DNA of 64,000 bases from Pseudarcicella hirudinis. Its GTDB lineage: Bacteria > Bacteroidota > Bacteroidia > Cytophagales > Spirosomataceae. A model generated the notes under the pieces. That model was not told the DNA's origin. It saw only the letters and a program-made list of their open reading frames with translations, and searched no databases. A program made the position numbers and the translations under genes. The stretch is taken from NCBI RefSeq assembly GCF_900115665.1, contig NZ_FOXH01000009.1, positions 1 to 64,000 of the forward strand, in the 5' to 3' direction. This document shows positions 8,284-16,834 of the stretch, one piece after another; the stretch's first letter is position 1; each line of letters starts with the position of its first letter.

Positions 8284-8982
8284 TTAAAATATTCCTTCAT
8301 CTGCAAAGCTGAAATACTTTTCATCGGTAAAGATAATATGGTCTAATACCGGTATATCCAGCAAGTCCCCTGCATCTTTTAGTTTTCTTGTTAAAGCTTT
8401 ATCTGCTTCACTTGGCACAATATTTCCTGATGGGTGATTGTGTGAAAGAATAATGGAACTGGCTAAATTTTCCATCGCAATTTTAAAAATAATCTTCGGA
8501 TCGGCTATTGTTCCGGATACTCCGCCACTGCTGATTCTTTCACATTTGATTACCTGATTTGCTCTGTTGAGCAGAATTATCCAGAATTCTTCATGGGAAA
8601 GATCTGCCATACCGGGTCTGAGGATTTTGTAGGCATCCTCTGAGCTGGTAACTTTAAAACGTTCGCCTGGAGAAATGTCTTTGCGCCGCCTGCTTAATTC
8701 CATTGCACTGACAATAATAATAGCGCGGGCTTCACCAATACCCTTGAATCTGACAAGGTCTTTTACGCTTAATTTAGCCAGCTTATTTAAATCATTATCA
8801 ACACTTTGGAGAATTACTTTGGCGATATCCACGGCCGTCATAGCCTGGGTTCCGGAGCCGATTAAAATACCAAGTAAATCGGTATCGGAAAGATAGAACT
8901 TTCCTTTATGAAGGAGTTTTTCTCTGGGACGATCTTCTTCCGCCCAGGATTTAATACCGAGCGGTTGTAAGGTGTAGTTCAT
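8284..8982 (-). CDS. radC: RadC family JAB/MPN-domain protein
   Basis: A 232-residue RadC (UPF0758) protein. The N-terminal third has the helix-hairpin-helix-like region (LVRFKGIGEARAIIIVSAME) and the C-terminal half is a JAMM metalloprotease-like domain with SHNHPSGN near residue 180 and the downstream Asp of the ExnHxHx10D signature. The name comes from an old link to DNA repair that is not well supported; the biochemical role is unclear. The ATG at 8982 (MNYTLQPLGIKSW) matches the usual RadC N-terminus, whereas an in-frame start at 9027 adds an atypical 15-residue extension. The gene follows rpsT, separated by that gene's terminator. A second RadC-like gene lies at 53099-53782. Confidence 0.92.
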   Translation of the reverse strand: MNYTLQPLGIKSWAEEDRPREKLLHKGKFYLSDTDLLGILIGSGTQAMTAVDIAKVILQSVDNDLNKLAKLSVKDLVRFKGIGEARAIIIVSAMELSRRRKDISPGERFKVTSSEDAYKILRPGMADLSHEEFWIILLNRANQVIKCERISSGGVSGTIADPKIIFKIAMENLASSIILSHNHPSGNIVPSEADKALTRKLKDAGDLLDIPVLDHIIFTDEKYFSFADEGIF

Positions 8983-9035
8983 GATTTGATTTTTAGGGTA
9001 GAAATATATGAGTTTATAAATGCTCAAAAAAAGAA

Positions 9036-9064
9036 AAAACCCTGCAATAATGCAAGGTTTTTCC
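9036..9064 (-). terminator. Terminator of rpsT
   Basis: An 11-bp stem with one mismatch around CCTTGCA/TGCAGGG, followed on the minus strand by a long T-rich run. It lies 26 nt past the rpsT stop and before radC. Confidence 0.75.
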
Positions 9065-9089
9065 GAAATGAATATCTGTATGCCAGCAA

Positions 9090-9347
9090 TTAAGCTGCCA
9101 ATTTATTCACTAATTTAGCTAATTTAGATTTCTGATTAGCTGCTTTGTTTTTGTGGATGATGTTCTTCTTCGCTAATTTATCAAGCGCAGAAGCAACTTG
9201 CTTGTAAAGATCAGAAGCTGCAACCTTATCATGAGTCGCACGTAGTTTCTTAACCATTGTACGAGTTGTTTTGTGCTGATAACGGTTTCTTAATCTTTTA
9301 GCTTCGTTAGCTCTGATTCTCTTCAAAGATGATTTGTGATTTGCCAT
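9090..9347 (-). CDS. rpsT: 30S ribosomal protein S20
   Basis: An 85-residue, strongly basic, helical protein beginning [20 protein letters not shown], the classic S20 N-terminus. S20 is a primary binder of 16S rRNA in the small subunit. Length and composition match the family. It has its own consensus promoter (9388-9418) and terminator, so it is monocistronic. Confidence 0.97.
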   Translation of the reverse strand: MANHKSSLKRIRANEAKRLRNRYQHKTTRTMVKKLRATHDKVAASDLYKQVASALDKLAKKNIIHKNKAANQKSKLAKLVNKLAA

Positions 9348-9387
9348 GTTTATTTCCCGAATAATGTTGGTTTCTAAAATTGAAGTG

Positions 9388-9418
9388 CAAAATTAGAAAT
9401 TTTCTGTTAACTTTCCAA
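9388..9418 (-). promoter_or_regulatory. Promoter of rpsT
   Basis: On the minus strand TTG (9416-9418), a 20-nt spacer and TAATTTTG (9388-9395) match the Bacteroidota consensus, 41 nt upstream of the rpsT ATG. The site overlaps the upstream region of the divergent phospholipase-like gene. Confidence 0.75.
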
Positions 9419-9436
9419 AGTTTTACAACTATTAAC

Positions 9437-10483
9437 ATGAAAAAAGTGTATTTATTGACGCCAATCTTTTGGCTTCTTATCCTTACTGCTGCATTCTACC
9501 CCGATTATTACTGCCAAACAAATCAATTTGTTCCTTTCAGACATTTGAGAAATCAGTCTCCTGAATTTAAAAATAACTGGGGATTTTTTGCTCATCAGCG
9601 CATAAACAGGTTAGCAGTGTTTTCTCTGCCCCCTGAAATGATGCCATTTTACAGGCAAAATCTTCCTTACCTTACAGAACACTCAGTTGATCCGGATAAA
9701 AGGCGTTATGCGGTCTTAAATGAAGGCGCAAGGCATTTTATTGACCTTGAAACCTATGGAGACAGTGCTTTGCATAAATTGCCTTATTTCTGGAAGGAGG
9801 CTGTTCTGAAATTTACAGAAGATTCTCTCTATAAACACGGAATCGTTCCATGGCATATTCAGACTGTAAAATACAGACTTACCAAAGCTATGGAAGAAAA
9901 AAATACGCTTGCTATTCTCAAACTCTCCGCAGAAATAGGACATTATATCGCTGATTCCAATGTACCGCTTCATACGACGAGGAATTACAACGGACAGTTA
10001 ACCAATCAGACAGGTATTCATGCTTTTTGGGAATCCAGACTTCCTGAGCTGTTTTCAGATGGCTATGATTTCTTTGTTGGTAAAGCAGCATATATTCCTT
10101 TCCTCCCTGAAAGAATCTGGGAGAATATAAAGCAGGCAAATCAGTGTCTCGACTCCGTTCTGGTTTTGGAACTGGAATTGTCCCGCAAGACCAATCCAAT
10201 GAAAAAGTACACGCTGGAGGAACGACAGGGGATTATGGTAAAAACTCAGTCAAGGGCGTTTTCAGAGCAGTATCACAGATTATTGGATCATCAGGTGGAA
10301 AGGCAGATGCGGAGTTCTGTCAAGATGATTGCCGACGTCTGGTTTACCTGCTGGGTTGATGCCGGGCAACCTGATCTGAACGCTTTGGCAAAAATTAAAC
10401 CGGATTCTGCCGGGATTGCCCAGGATGAAAAAGAACGGAGGTCATGGTTCCTGAGAATCTTTGATGCCCGTCCTGAAGATTAA
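9437..10483 (+). CDS. Zinc-dependent phospholipase C / S1-P1 nuclease-like protein
   Basis: A 348-residue exported protein. The start at 9437 gives a signal peptide (MKKVYLLTPIFWLLILTAAF); a longer in-frame version from 9380 is unlikely. The body has features of the zinc phospholipase C/P1 nuclease fold: WGFFAHQRINRLAVF near residue 37-51 with an early His, HFIDLETYGD, and IGHYIADSNVPLHTT followed by GIHAFWE, where His, Asp and Glu would bind a trinuclear zinc cluster. The substrate (phospholipid or nucleic acid) cannot be told from sequence. It is divergent from rpsT. Confidence 0.78.
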   Translation: MKKVYLLTPIFWLLILTAAFYPDYYCQTNQFVPFRHLRNQSPEFKNNWGFFAHQRINRLAVFSLPPEMMPFYRQNLPYLTEHSVDPDKRRYAVLNEGARHFIDLETYGDSALHKLPYFWKEAVLKFTEDSLYKHGIVPWHIQTVKYRLTKAMEEKNTLAILKLSAEIGHYIADSNVPLHTTRNYNGQLTNQTGIHAFWESRLPELFSDGYDFFVGKAAYIPFLPERIWENIKQANQCLDSVLVLELELSRKTNPMKKYTLEERQGIMVKTQSRAFSEQYHRLLDHQVERQMRSSVKMIADVWFTCWVDAGQPDLNALAKIKPDSAGIAQDEKERRSWFLRIFDARPED

Positions 10484-10600
10484 ATTTTGAAACAGAAACC
10501 TGGCATATCAGCTATCCGATCGTAACTATCTGACATTTCCGGCTGAGGAAAACTGAAATTTTGTAAAGAGGATTTGTACAAAACCTGTCTTTTTTCTCCC

Positions 10601-10608
10601 TAACTTTG
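10601..10608 (+). promoter_or_regulatory. -7 element of rlmI, four bases from the ATG
   Basis: TAACTTTG followed by CGTG and then ATG at 10613, with a TTG at 10574-10576 (24-nt spacer). The spacing is the same as at hisB and implies a leaderless mRNA. It also argues for the ATG at 10613 rather than the GTG at 10610. Confidence 0.65.
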
Positions 10609-10612
10609 CGTG

Positions 10613-11788
10613 ATGAAATCACAAGTAATTTTAAAAGCAGGGAAAGAAAATCCGGTAAAGCGTTTTCATCCTTGGATTTTTTCAGGAGCGATTGCCAGAA
10701 TTCAGGGAAAACCCTCAGATGGAGAAGTTGTAACTGTTTTAGATTCTCAGAAAAACTATCTGGCGACCGGTCATTATCACGAAGGTAGTATTGCCGTAAA
10801 AATATTCTCTTTTCAGGAAACGGAAGGAGATCAGGACTTTTGGACCTCTAAACTTCAAAAGGCTTATGATGTCAGAAAACAGATTGATTTTAAAGATACC
10901 GATTGTTATCGCCTTATTCATGGAGAGGGGGATGGCTGTCCGGGTTTGGTAATTGATTTTTATAACGGAGTAGCTGTTTTTCAGGCACATTCAATCGGGA
11001 TGCACCTGGAGAAGGAAAAAATATCCCGGGCCTTACAGCTGATTTATGGGAAAGATTTGGTAGCGGTTTATGATAAAAGCTATGAGACCCTTCCTAAAGA
11101 ATATGCTCAGACGGTTAAAAATGCTTACTTATACGGAAGCTGCGTGGTTCCGCATAAAGTGCTTGAAAACGGACAGAATTTTTTGATCGACTGGGAGACA
11201 GGGCAGAAGACTGGTTTCTTTTTGGATCAGCGGGATAACAGGGCATTACTGGCCAGATTTTCGAAGGGTAAAAAGGTTTTGAACTGTTTCTGCTATTCAG
11301 GAGGATTCTCTATTTATGCTTTATCTGCCGGAGCAAAACTGGTACATTCTGTTGATGTTTCTCAAAAAGCAATCGAATTAGTTAACAGAAACGTAGAAGC
11401 AAATGAATTTGAGAAAAGTGAGCATGAGGCCTATGCAGAAGATGTAATGAAATACCTCAAAGCAAATGACCAGATTTATGACCTGATTGTGTTAGATCCG
11501 CCTGCCTATGCAAAAAGTATGGATGCCAGACACAGAGCTGTTCAGGGATATAAGCGTTTGAATGCTGAAGGAATGAAAAGACTGGCCAAAGGAGGTATAT
11601 TATTTACCTTTTCCTGTTCTCAGGTAGTTGATCGTGAATTGTTTTATAATACCGTGGTTGCCGCAGCTTTAGAGGCCGGAAGACAGGTTCGTGTGTTACA
11701 TCATCTCACCCAGCCTGCAGACCACCCTGTAAATTTCTTTCACCCTGAAGGAAGTTATCTGAAAGGGCTGGTATTGTATGTTGAATAA
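10613..11788 (+). CDS. rlmI: 23S rRNA (cytosine-C5) methyltransferase, RlmI type
   Basis: A 391-residue SAM-dependent RNA methyltransferase with an N-terminal PUA domain (about 1-75; KRFHPWIFSGAI, GEVVTVLDSQ), a central RlmI-specific domain, and a Rossmann methyltransferase domain. NCFCYSGGFSIYALSAGA (about 225-242) is SAM motif I; LDPPAYAKS (about 294-302) is the catalytic-loop motif of this family; FTFSCSQVVD follows. Homologues methylate C1962 of 23S rRNA (E. coli numbering). Length matches RlmI (396 in E. coli). Confidence 0.9.
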   Translation: MKSQVILKAGKENPVKRFHPWIFSGAIARIQGKPSDGEVVTVLDSQKNYLATGHYHEGSIAVKIFSFQETEGDQDFWTSKLQKAYDVRKQIDFKDTDCYRLIHGEGDGCPGLVIDFYNGVAVFQAHSIGMHLEKEKISRALQLIYGKDLVAVYDKSYETLPKEYAQTVKNAYLYGSCVVPHKVLENGQNFLIDWETGQKTGFFLDQRDNRALLARFSKGKKVLNCFCYSGGFSIYALSAGAKLVHSVDVSQKAIELVNRNVEANEFEKSEHEAYAEDVMKYLKANDQIYDLIVLDPPAYAKSMDARHRAVQGYKRLNAEGMKRLAKGGILFTFSCSQVVDRELFYNTVVAAALEAGRQVRVLHHLTQPADHPVNFFHPEGSYLKGLVLYVE

Positions 11789-11814
11789 AGCACAAATAAA
11801 GTGAAGCATAAAAC

Positions 11815-11848
11815 AAAAATGGCCTGATTTTTAAATCAGGCCATTTTT
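11815..11848. terminator. Bidirectional terminator between rlmI and lepB
   Basis: A 16-bp perfect stem (11815-11830 with 11833-11848) with a 2-nt centre and A/T runs on both sides, between converging genes. Confidence 0.85.
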
Positions 11849-11853
11849 GTTTT

Positions 11854-13035
11854 TTAGTCGATAGTTCTGAAGATTCTGTCCCATCTGATTTTTCCGTTGA
11901 AAAGACCTTTCATCGGATCAAGTGACATCCAGACAAATACTGCTTTTCCTACCACATGATCGAATGGTACAAAACCCCAGAAACGACAATCCAGAGAGTT
12001 GTGACGGTTATCACCCATCATGAAATAGTAGTCCTGCTTAAAAGTATATGAAGTAATTGGTTTTCCATCGATAGAAACTTTGTTTCCGTCAATTGTTACC
12101 GAACTTGTTCCGTCTTTTCTGCGATATCCTTCATAATCACGGATAGCCATTCCGTACATTGCGATATTCTGAGGTGTCAGCTGAATGGTCATCCCTTCTT
12201 TTGGTACAGTTAAAGGACCAAACCAGTCTGCATTCCAGCCGAAAGAATCCGGAATAAACTGTGATAATTCTCCAACATAACTTCCGTCCTGAGTCTGAAC
12301 ATAGTTAGGCTTGCCTTTTTCGCGTTTAGTCAATGCACCGAGGCTGACGATAACTTTATTCTTTTTAATTTCCTGAGCTGTTTCAGCCGAAGTTCTGATA
12401 GAGTAATGATAAAGTTTACGTGAAGTAGCCGAGTCTAATGTCTCTTTGCTGGAAGTATAATCTCCTGCATTTTCCGGAGAGATATTGAACTCTTTGAAGA
12501 AATCTTCTTCTAATGGCTGAGTACTTATGATACTATACTCATTCTGCATTCTTACAGGATTCTTCATGGGTTTTCCGTTCAGATAAACCTGCATGTCCCT
12601 TACTTCAACAACGTCTCCCGGAGTACCGATACAACGCTTGATGTAATATGTTCTAAGGTCTAACGGAGGATTTCCGTCTTCTGTAAAATTCGGGGCATTG
12701 AAAACTACAGCATCCCCGGATTTTGGCTTGCTGAAGCCGGGAAGGCGATAGATTGGTAAATCTATCCAGTTAAGATACGAAGGAATATCTGTTCCCCAGA
12801 TTTTCTGATGGGTAAGAGGCACCTGTAAAGGTGTTTTGGGGGTTCTTACGCCATAATGAAGTTTACTCACAAAGAGAAAATCTCCAACCATCAAAGAACT
12901 TTCCATTGATGGAGTAGGGATGGTATAGGCTTCAAAAAAGAAAAAGCGAATAAGTGTAGCTGCTACTACAGCAAAAGTTACTGAGTCAATCCACTCTCTG
13001 AACGCTGATTTTTTTGTAGGTTTTTTTTCTGACAT
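11854..13035 (-). CDS. lepB: Signal peptidase I
   Basis: A 393-residue type I signal peptidase that removes signal peptides of exported proteins. After one N-terminal membrane segment (about 18-36), PTPSMESSL carries the catalytic Ser43, and TYYIKRCIGTPGD carries the general base Lys133. MGDNRHNSLDCRFWG (about 345-360) is box E. Between the Lys motif and box E is an insertion of roughly 200 residues, typical of Bacteroidota LepB and much larger than in Gram-positive enzymes. It is the last gene of the minus-strand parA-parB-DUF5683-dapB-lepB series, 78 nt after dapB. Confidence 0.95.
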   Translation of the reverse strand: MSEKKPTKKSAFREWIDSVTFAVVAATLIRFFFFEAYTIPTPSMESSLMVGDFLFVSKLHYGVRTPKTPLQVPLTHQKIWGTDIPSYLNWIDLPIYRLPGFSKPKSGDAVVFNAPNFTEDGNPPLDLRTYYIKRCIGTPGDVVEVRDMQVYLNGKPMKNPVRMQNEYSIISTQPLEEDFFKEFNISPENAGDYTSSKETLDSATSRKLYHYSIRTSAETAQEIKKNKVIVSLGALTKREKGKPNYVQTQDGSYVGELSQFIPDSFGWNADWFGPLTVPKEGMTIQLTPQNIAMYGMAIRDYEGYRRKDGTSSVTIDGNKVSIDGKPITSYTFKQDYYFMMGDNRHNSLDCRFWGFVPFDHVVGKAVFVWMSLDPMKGLFNGKIRWDRIFRTID

Positions 13036-13113
13036 TTCTTTATTTTTCCGACGGTTAGAGTCTTAAACAACCGTTAATTAAACATGTTATGAATGTGCCG
13101 GTAATTAACGACA

Positions 13114-13839
13114 CTAAAGGTTAATTTCACCAAGTAAATCCTGCATACTAAAAACACCTTTTTTCCCGGCAATCCATTCCGCAGCAACTACTGCTCCGAG
13201 TGCAAAACCTTCACGGCTGTGCGCCTGATGAAGAATTTCAATCTGGTCTACATCAGAAATATATTTGATGATATGTGTTCCCGGTACTTTTCCTTCTCTC
13301 TGAGACCAGATCGGTACTTCGTTTTCTTCAGCAATCTGGTTATTCACCCACGTTTCTCTGCCATCAAGATTCTCTATTATTCCTTCTGCGAGAGTAATAG
13401 CAGTTCCGCTAGGAGAGTCTTTTTTCTCAGTATGATGAATTTCTACCGTAGAAAGTGAATACTGCTTATGAGGATTCATGATCTTTGCCAGCAACTTATT
13501 AAGTTGAAAGAAGATATTTACACCGATTGAATAATTTGAGGAGTAAAAGAATGCTCCGCCTTTTTCTTGTGTTAATTTATCTATTTCAGGTTTATGTTCT
13601 AACCAGCCCGTCGTTCCGCAAACTACAGGAAAACCTTTTTCAATACAAGCTTTAACATTTGAATATCCGGAACTTGGATGGCTGAATTCGATGACTGCGT
13701 CAACATCACCTGAAGAAAGGGCCTCAAATTCATGGCGATTGTTGAGGTCTATGCGGGCAACTATATTATGGCCCCGGCTTATGGCAAATCCCTCAATAAC
13801 TTTCCCCATTTTGCCGTAACCGAGTAATAAAATATTCAT
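13114..13839 (-). CDS. dapB: 4-hydroxy-tetrahydrodipicolinate reductase
   Basis: A 241-residue enzyme of the diaminopimelate/lysine pathway, reducing the dipicolinate intermediate with NAD(P)H. Visible motifs: N-terminal GYGKMGKVIE (7-16) nucleotide-binding loop, VIEFSHPS (about 48-55), CGTTGW (about 73-78), and the substrate/catalytic segment EIHHTEKKDSPSGTA (about 132-146), where the His pair and Lys are catalytic. Length is slightly short of enterobacterial DapB, as usual in Bacteroidota. It lies between DUF5683 and lepB in a conserved cluster. Confidence 0.95.
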   Translation of the reverse strand: MNILLLGYGKMGKVIEGFAISRGHNIVARIDLNNRHEFEALSSGDVDAVIEFSHPSSGYSNVKACIEKGFPVVCGTTGWLEHKPEIDKLTQEKGGAFFYSSNYSIGVNIFFQLNKLLAKIMNPHKQYSLSTVEIHHTEKKDSPSGTAITLAEGIIENLDGRETWVNNQIAEENEVPIWSQREGKVPGTHIIKYISDVDQIEILHQAHSREGFALGAVVAAEWIAGKKGVFSMQDLLGEINL

Positions 13840-13912
13840 GAATGATTGTTAGTTAAGTAATAGCTTTTGTACGGTACTAAAATTATATCTTCTCTTTCTA
13901 AGTCCTTCCGTT

Positions 13913-14563
13913 TTATCTTTTGGAATTAAAATTTATAGTCATTTTTATTCCGGCAACTGCCTGATAGGAAGTATTGTTCATGTCAAAATTTGGCTGAACT
14001 TTTAATGAAATATCATCAGACAGATCAAATGTTTTCAGGTGTGCTGAAACATTGGCATCTACAATATTCAATCCCCACATCAACACAAGAGCGATATATG
14101 ATAAATCTCTGTTTCTTCTGTAAAAATCAACCTGTGATTTCAATTGGTTTTCTGTCAGATCCCTTGTCTGAGTGGTTCCGTAAAGAACCACAGAAGTATT
14201 AGCCTTTTGATAATTGTCTCCTCCCGGTGCAAAGGTCATGTAATAATTGAGATAATGACCATATCTGAGGTCATTAAATGAAATAGCCCAGGCTATTACA
14301 CCAAATCCTCCGTAAACCAGTGGTAATTTCCAATACTGCCTGTTATAAATCTGCCCAAAACCCGGTAAAACCAGTGAACGAAGTGTGGCTGTCCGGGGAA
14401 CAATTTTATGTTTTGGTTTCTTTTGAAGACTGTCTGAATTAACGATCTTACCAGTTTCACGAATGAGTGAATTTTTTAAAGAATCCTGAACCTCCTGCGC
14501 TTTCGTTTGTATGAAAATTCCTCCTGAAAAGAGAAAAAAGAATACTATTATTAGATTTTTCAT
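13913..14563 (-). CDS. DUF5683 domain-containing exported membrane protein
   Basis: A 216-residue protein with a signal peptide (MKNLIIVFFFLFSGGIFIQTKAQ). The region PRTATLRSLVLPGFGQIYNR (about 56-75) followed by a hydrophobic stretch LVYGGFGVIAWAISF is the hallmark of DUF5683, and a second hydrophobic helix (SYIALVLMWGLNIVDANV) comes later. The function is unknown, but the gene is commonly found between parB and dapB in Bacteroidota, exactly as here. A TAAATTTG element in the gap after parB (14642-14649) suggests it also has its own promoter. Confidence 0.85.
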   Translation of the reverse strand: MKNLIIVFFFLFSGGIFIQTKAQEVQDSLKNSLIRETGKIVNSDSLQKKPKHKIVPRTATLRSLVLPGFGQIYNRQYWKLPLVYGGFGVIAWAISFNDLRYGHYLNYYMTFAPGGDNYQKANTSVVLYGTTQTRDLTENQLKSQVDFYRRNRDLSYIALVLMWGLNIVDANVSAHLKTFDLSDDISLKVQPNFDMNNTSYQAVAGIKMTINFNSKR

Positions 14564-14641
14564 GTGTGATTGGCTTTTCCAATCTGAACGTTAGATTTAC
14601 TGATCCATTGAAGGACTTAAGAAAATTTAACGAAAATTAAC

Positions 14642-14649
14642 CAAATTTA
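14642..14649 (-). promoter_or_regulatory. Candidate -7 element before the DUF5683 gene
   Basis: TAAATTTG on the minus strand, 78 nt upstream of the DUF5683 ATG, in the parB-DUF5683 gap. No good TTG at the right distance was found. Confidence 0.4.
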
Positions 14650-14670
14650 GTCTGACGAAAAACGGTCTGC

Positions 14671-15603
14671 CTAAACCTTAATTGAAAGTAAAATTTTGTC
14701 TAATTCTTCCTGCGAAGTGAAAGGGATTTTGATTTCTCCTTTTCCTTTTTCATCAGCTTTAACGGTAACTTTTGCTCCGAAATAAGCCTGAAGTCTGAAT
14801 TGAAGGCTTCTGATTTCCTGCTTGATTCCTCCTGCTTTCTTTTCAGTTTCATTAGAAGCAATAGCCGCATTAGCCAATTCTCTTACCGATTCTTCAACTT
14901 TTCTTACCGACCATTCTTCGGCAACAGTCTTTTTGAAAATTTCCAGCTGCTGGTCTCTGTCGTCGATATTAATAATTGCTCTGGCATGACCCATAGAAAT
15001 CTTATTATCACGAAGAGCTACCTGAATTACATCCGGAAGTTTGAGCAAACGCATGTAATTGTTAACTGTAGTCCTGTTTTTACCTACTCTGTCACCCAGT
15101 TCCTCCTGTTTCAGGCTGCATTCTGTCATCAAACGCTGATAACTTAAAGCAATTTCGATAGCATTAAGGTTTTCACGCTGAATGTTTTCAATCAAAGCCA
15201 TTTCCAGCATTTGCTGGTCATCAGCTGTACGGATATAGGCGGGAATGCTTGTCAGACCTACTCTTTTGGAAGCCTGCAAACGTCTTTCTCCTGAAATTAA
15301 CTGATATTTATCCTGAGCAATCTGGCGAACTGTAATAGGCTGAATAATACCCTGAACACGGATAGAGTCTGCAAGCTCGTTAAGTGCTTCCTCATCAAAA
15401 TGCGTTCTGGGTTGATATGGGTTTGTCTCGATAGAATCAACAGGAATCTCATTCATCGAACTGATCACTTCAAGACGAGTCGGACGATCCTTTTCAGGGC
15501 GATTCTGGTTTACATTTACCGTGTCGGAATCCTGAAGTAAGGCACCAAGTCCTCTACCCAGTCCAACACGTTTTTTCGAGTTCAATTCTATTTTCTGACT
15601 CAT
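14671..15603 (-). CDS. parB: Chromosome partitioning protein ParB
   Basis: A 310-residue ParB/Spo0J protein that binds parS centromere sites and spreads as a CTP-dependent clamp. Visible: GLGRGLGALL near the N-terminus (the ParA-stimulating segment), the nuclease/CTP-binding fold with NPYQPRTHFDEEALNELA and LISGERRLQAS (Box II), the NIQRENLNAIEIA helix, and the HTH region (KQEELGDRVGKNRTTVNNYMR, residues roughly 168-188). The C-terminal dimerisation part is basic. It is 59 nt downstream of parA. Confidence 0.96.
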   Translation of the reverse strand: MSQKIELNSKKRVGLGRGLGALLQDSDTVNVNQNRPEKDRPTRLEVISSMNEIPVDSIETNPYQPRTHFDEEALNELADSIRVQGIIQPITVRQIAQDKYQLISGERRLQASKRVGLTSIPAYIRTADDQQMLEMALIENIQRENLNAIEIALSYQRLMTECSLKQEELGDRVGKNRTTVNNYMRLLKLPDVIQVALRDNKISMGHARAIINIDDRDQQLEIFKKTVAEEWSVRKVEESVRELANAAIASNETEKKAGGIKQEIRSLQFRLQAYFGAKVTVKADEKGKGEIKIPFTSQEELDKILLSIKV

Positions 15604-15662
15604 CGGTCGAAATGGTTTAAATTTTTTAAATTCTCAGAAAAGAGTAAAGACTCTTTCTGAAA

Positions 15663-16442
15663 TTAATCTTGCGTCACGTATCCATTTTTAGCTAATATCT
15701 CTCTGGCAAGATTCAAATAACTAATCGCACCTTTACTTTCCGAATCATGAGCAATTGCCGGAACACCGAAACTCGGTGATTCAGACAATCGGATATTTCT
15801 TGGAATAATGGTATTAAAAACCATGTTCTGGAAATGGGAAGTCACTTCGCTTACTACCTGATTTGAAAGGCGTACCCGCAAATCATACATGGTGAGTAAA
15901 ATGCCTTCAATTGCCAGACCTGTATTTAATCTTGACTGGATAATTTTAATGGTATTGAGTAATTTCCCTAAACCTTCAAGCGCAAAGTATTCGCATTGAA
16001 CGGGAATAATCACTGAATCGGCCGCAGTAAGGGAGTTAATAGTAATCAGACCCAGAGAAGGAGAACAGTCGATGATGATAAAATCATAATCTTTTATCAG
16101 ATCTTCAAGGGATTCCTTCATCTTTCCTTCCCGGTTCCGAAGATTAATCATCTCGATTTCTGCTCCAACCAAATCAATATGAGAAGGAATGAGGTGCAGG
16201 AAGGGAAGGTCCGTCTCGATAACAATGTCACGAGGTTTTACCCCATCTACCATACATTCATAGATACTATTTTCAATCTCCTTAGGGTTGTAGCCTAAAC
16301 CAGAGGTAGAGTTAGCCTGTGGATCTGCATCAACGATCAGTGTCTTGAATTCAAGTGCGGCAAGACTAGCTGCCAGGTTTATAGTGGTAGTAGTTTTGCC
16401 AACTCCGCCTTTCTGGTTGGCAATTGCGATTACTTTCCCCAT
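15663..16442 (-). CDS. parA: Chromosome partitioning ATPase ParA/Soj
   Basis: A 259-residue deviant Walker A ATPase that moves ParB-parS complexes during segregation. MGKVIAIANQKGGVGKTTT holds the signature KGGVGKTT at 11-18. LIVDADPQANSTSGLG (Walker A') and FIIIDCSPSLGLIT (Walker B) follow. The ATG at 16442 matches the family N-terminus; an in-frame start at 16469 adds nine unusual residues. Upstream, two directly repeated TGTTTCAC half-sites of the parS motif (16502-16521) may bind ParB for autoregulation. Confidence 0.95.
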   Translation of the reverse strand: MGKVIAIANQKGGVGKTTTTINLAASLAALEFKTLIVDADPQANSTSGLGYNPKEIENSIYECMVDGVKPRDIVIETDLPFLHLIPSHIDLVGAEIEMINLRNREGKMKESLEDLIKDYDFIIIDCSPSLGLITINSLTAADSVIIPVQCEYFALEGLGKLLNTIKIIQSRLNTGLAIEGILLTMYDLRVRLSNQVVSEVTSHFQNMVFNTIIPRNIRLSESPSFGVPAIAHDSESKGAISYLNLAREILAKNGYVTQD

Positions 16443-16834
16443 TTTATACATTTGGATTACGAACATCAAATATCCAAGATTAATGCCAATTTTACAAAAA
16501 CTGTTTCACAAAATGTTTCACGTTTTTTGATTTATTCGAAAAGTTATATGGCAGCATCGTGTGATTGAATAGCTGATTATTAGTATATTAGGCTAAATAA
16601 GTTTGAGGAACTGGTAATTTATTTACTTTTAATATTCTTGGTAAAGTTCAATAAAAAGCGGCATAAGTTCCAAAAGATCAACGAGATAGTCCTTATTTTA
16701 CCTTAAATTAACTTATCTTACACATAACGGAAAGCTTCTCTCAGAATTGTAGGTCTGGTTAGTTTGATGTATTTTAGCATGTTTTTAGTGTTAAGTAACT
16801 TTTAAAATACACTTTCATCCTTAACAAAAATTTT
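16443..16834. other. Divergent intergenic region between parA and the peptide transporter
   Basis: No ORF. It contains the parS-like half-sites at 16502-16521. A TAACTTTT at about 16796-16803 is a near-match to the -7 consensus for the plus-strand transporter gene, but no correctly spaced TTG accompanies it. Confidence 0.5.
16502..16521 (+). promoter_or_regulatory. Tandem parS half-sites upstream of parA
   Basis: TGTTTCAC occurs at 16502-16509 and again at 16514-16521, in direct orientation with a 12-bp period. It equals the left half of the bacterial parS consensus (TGTTTCACGTGAAACA). The inverted right half is absent, so this is not a canonical parS. Confidence 0.5.
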
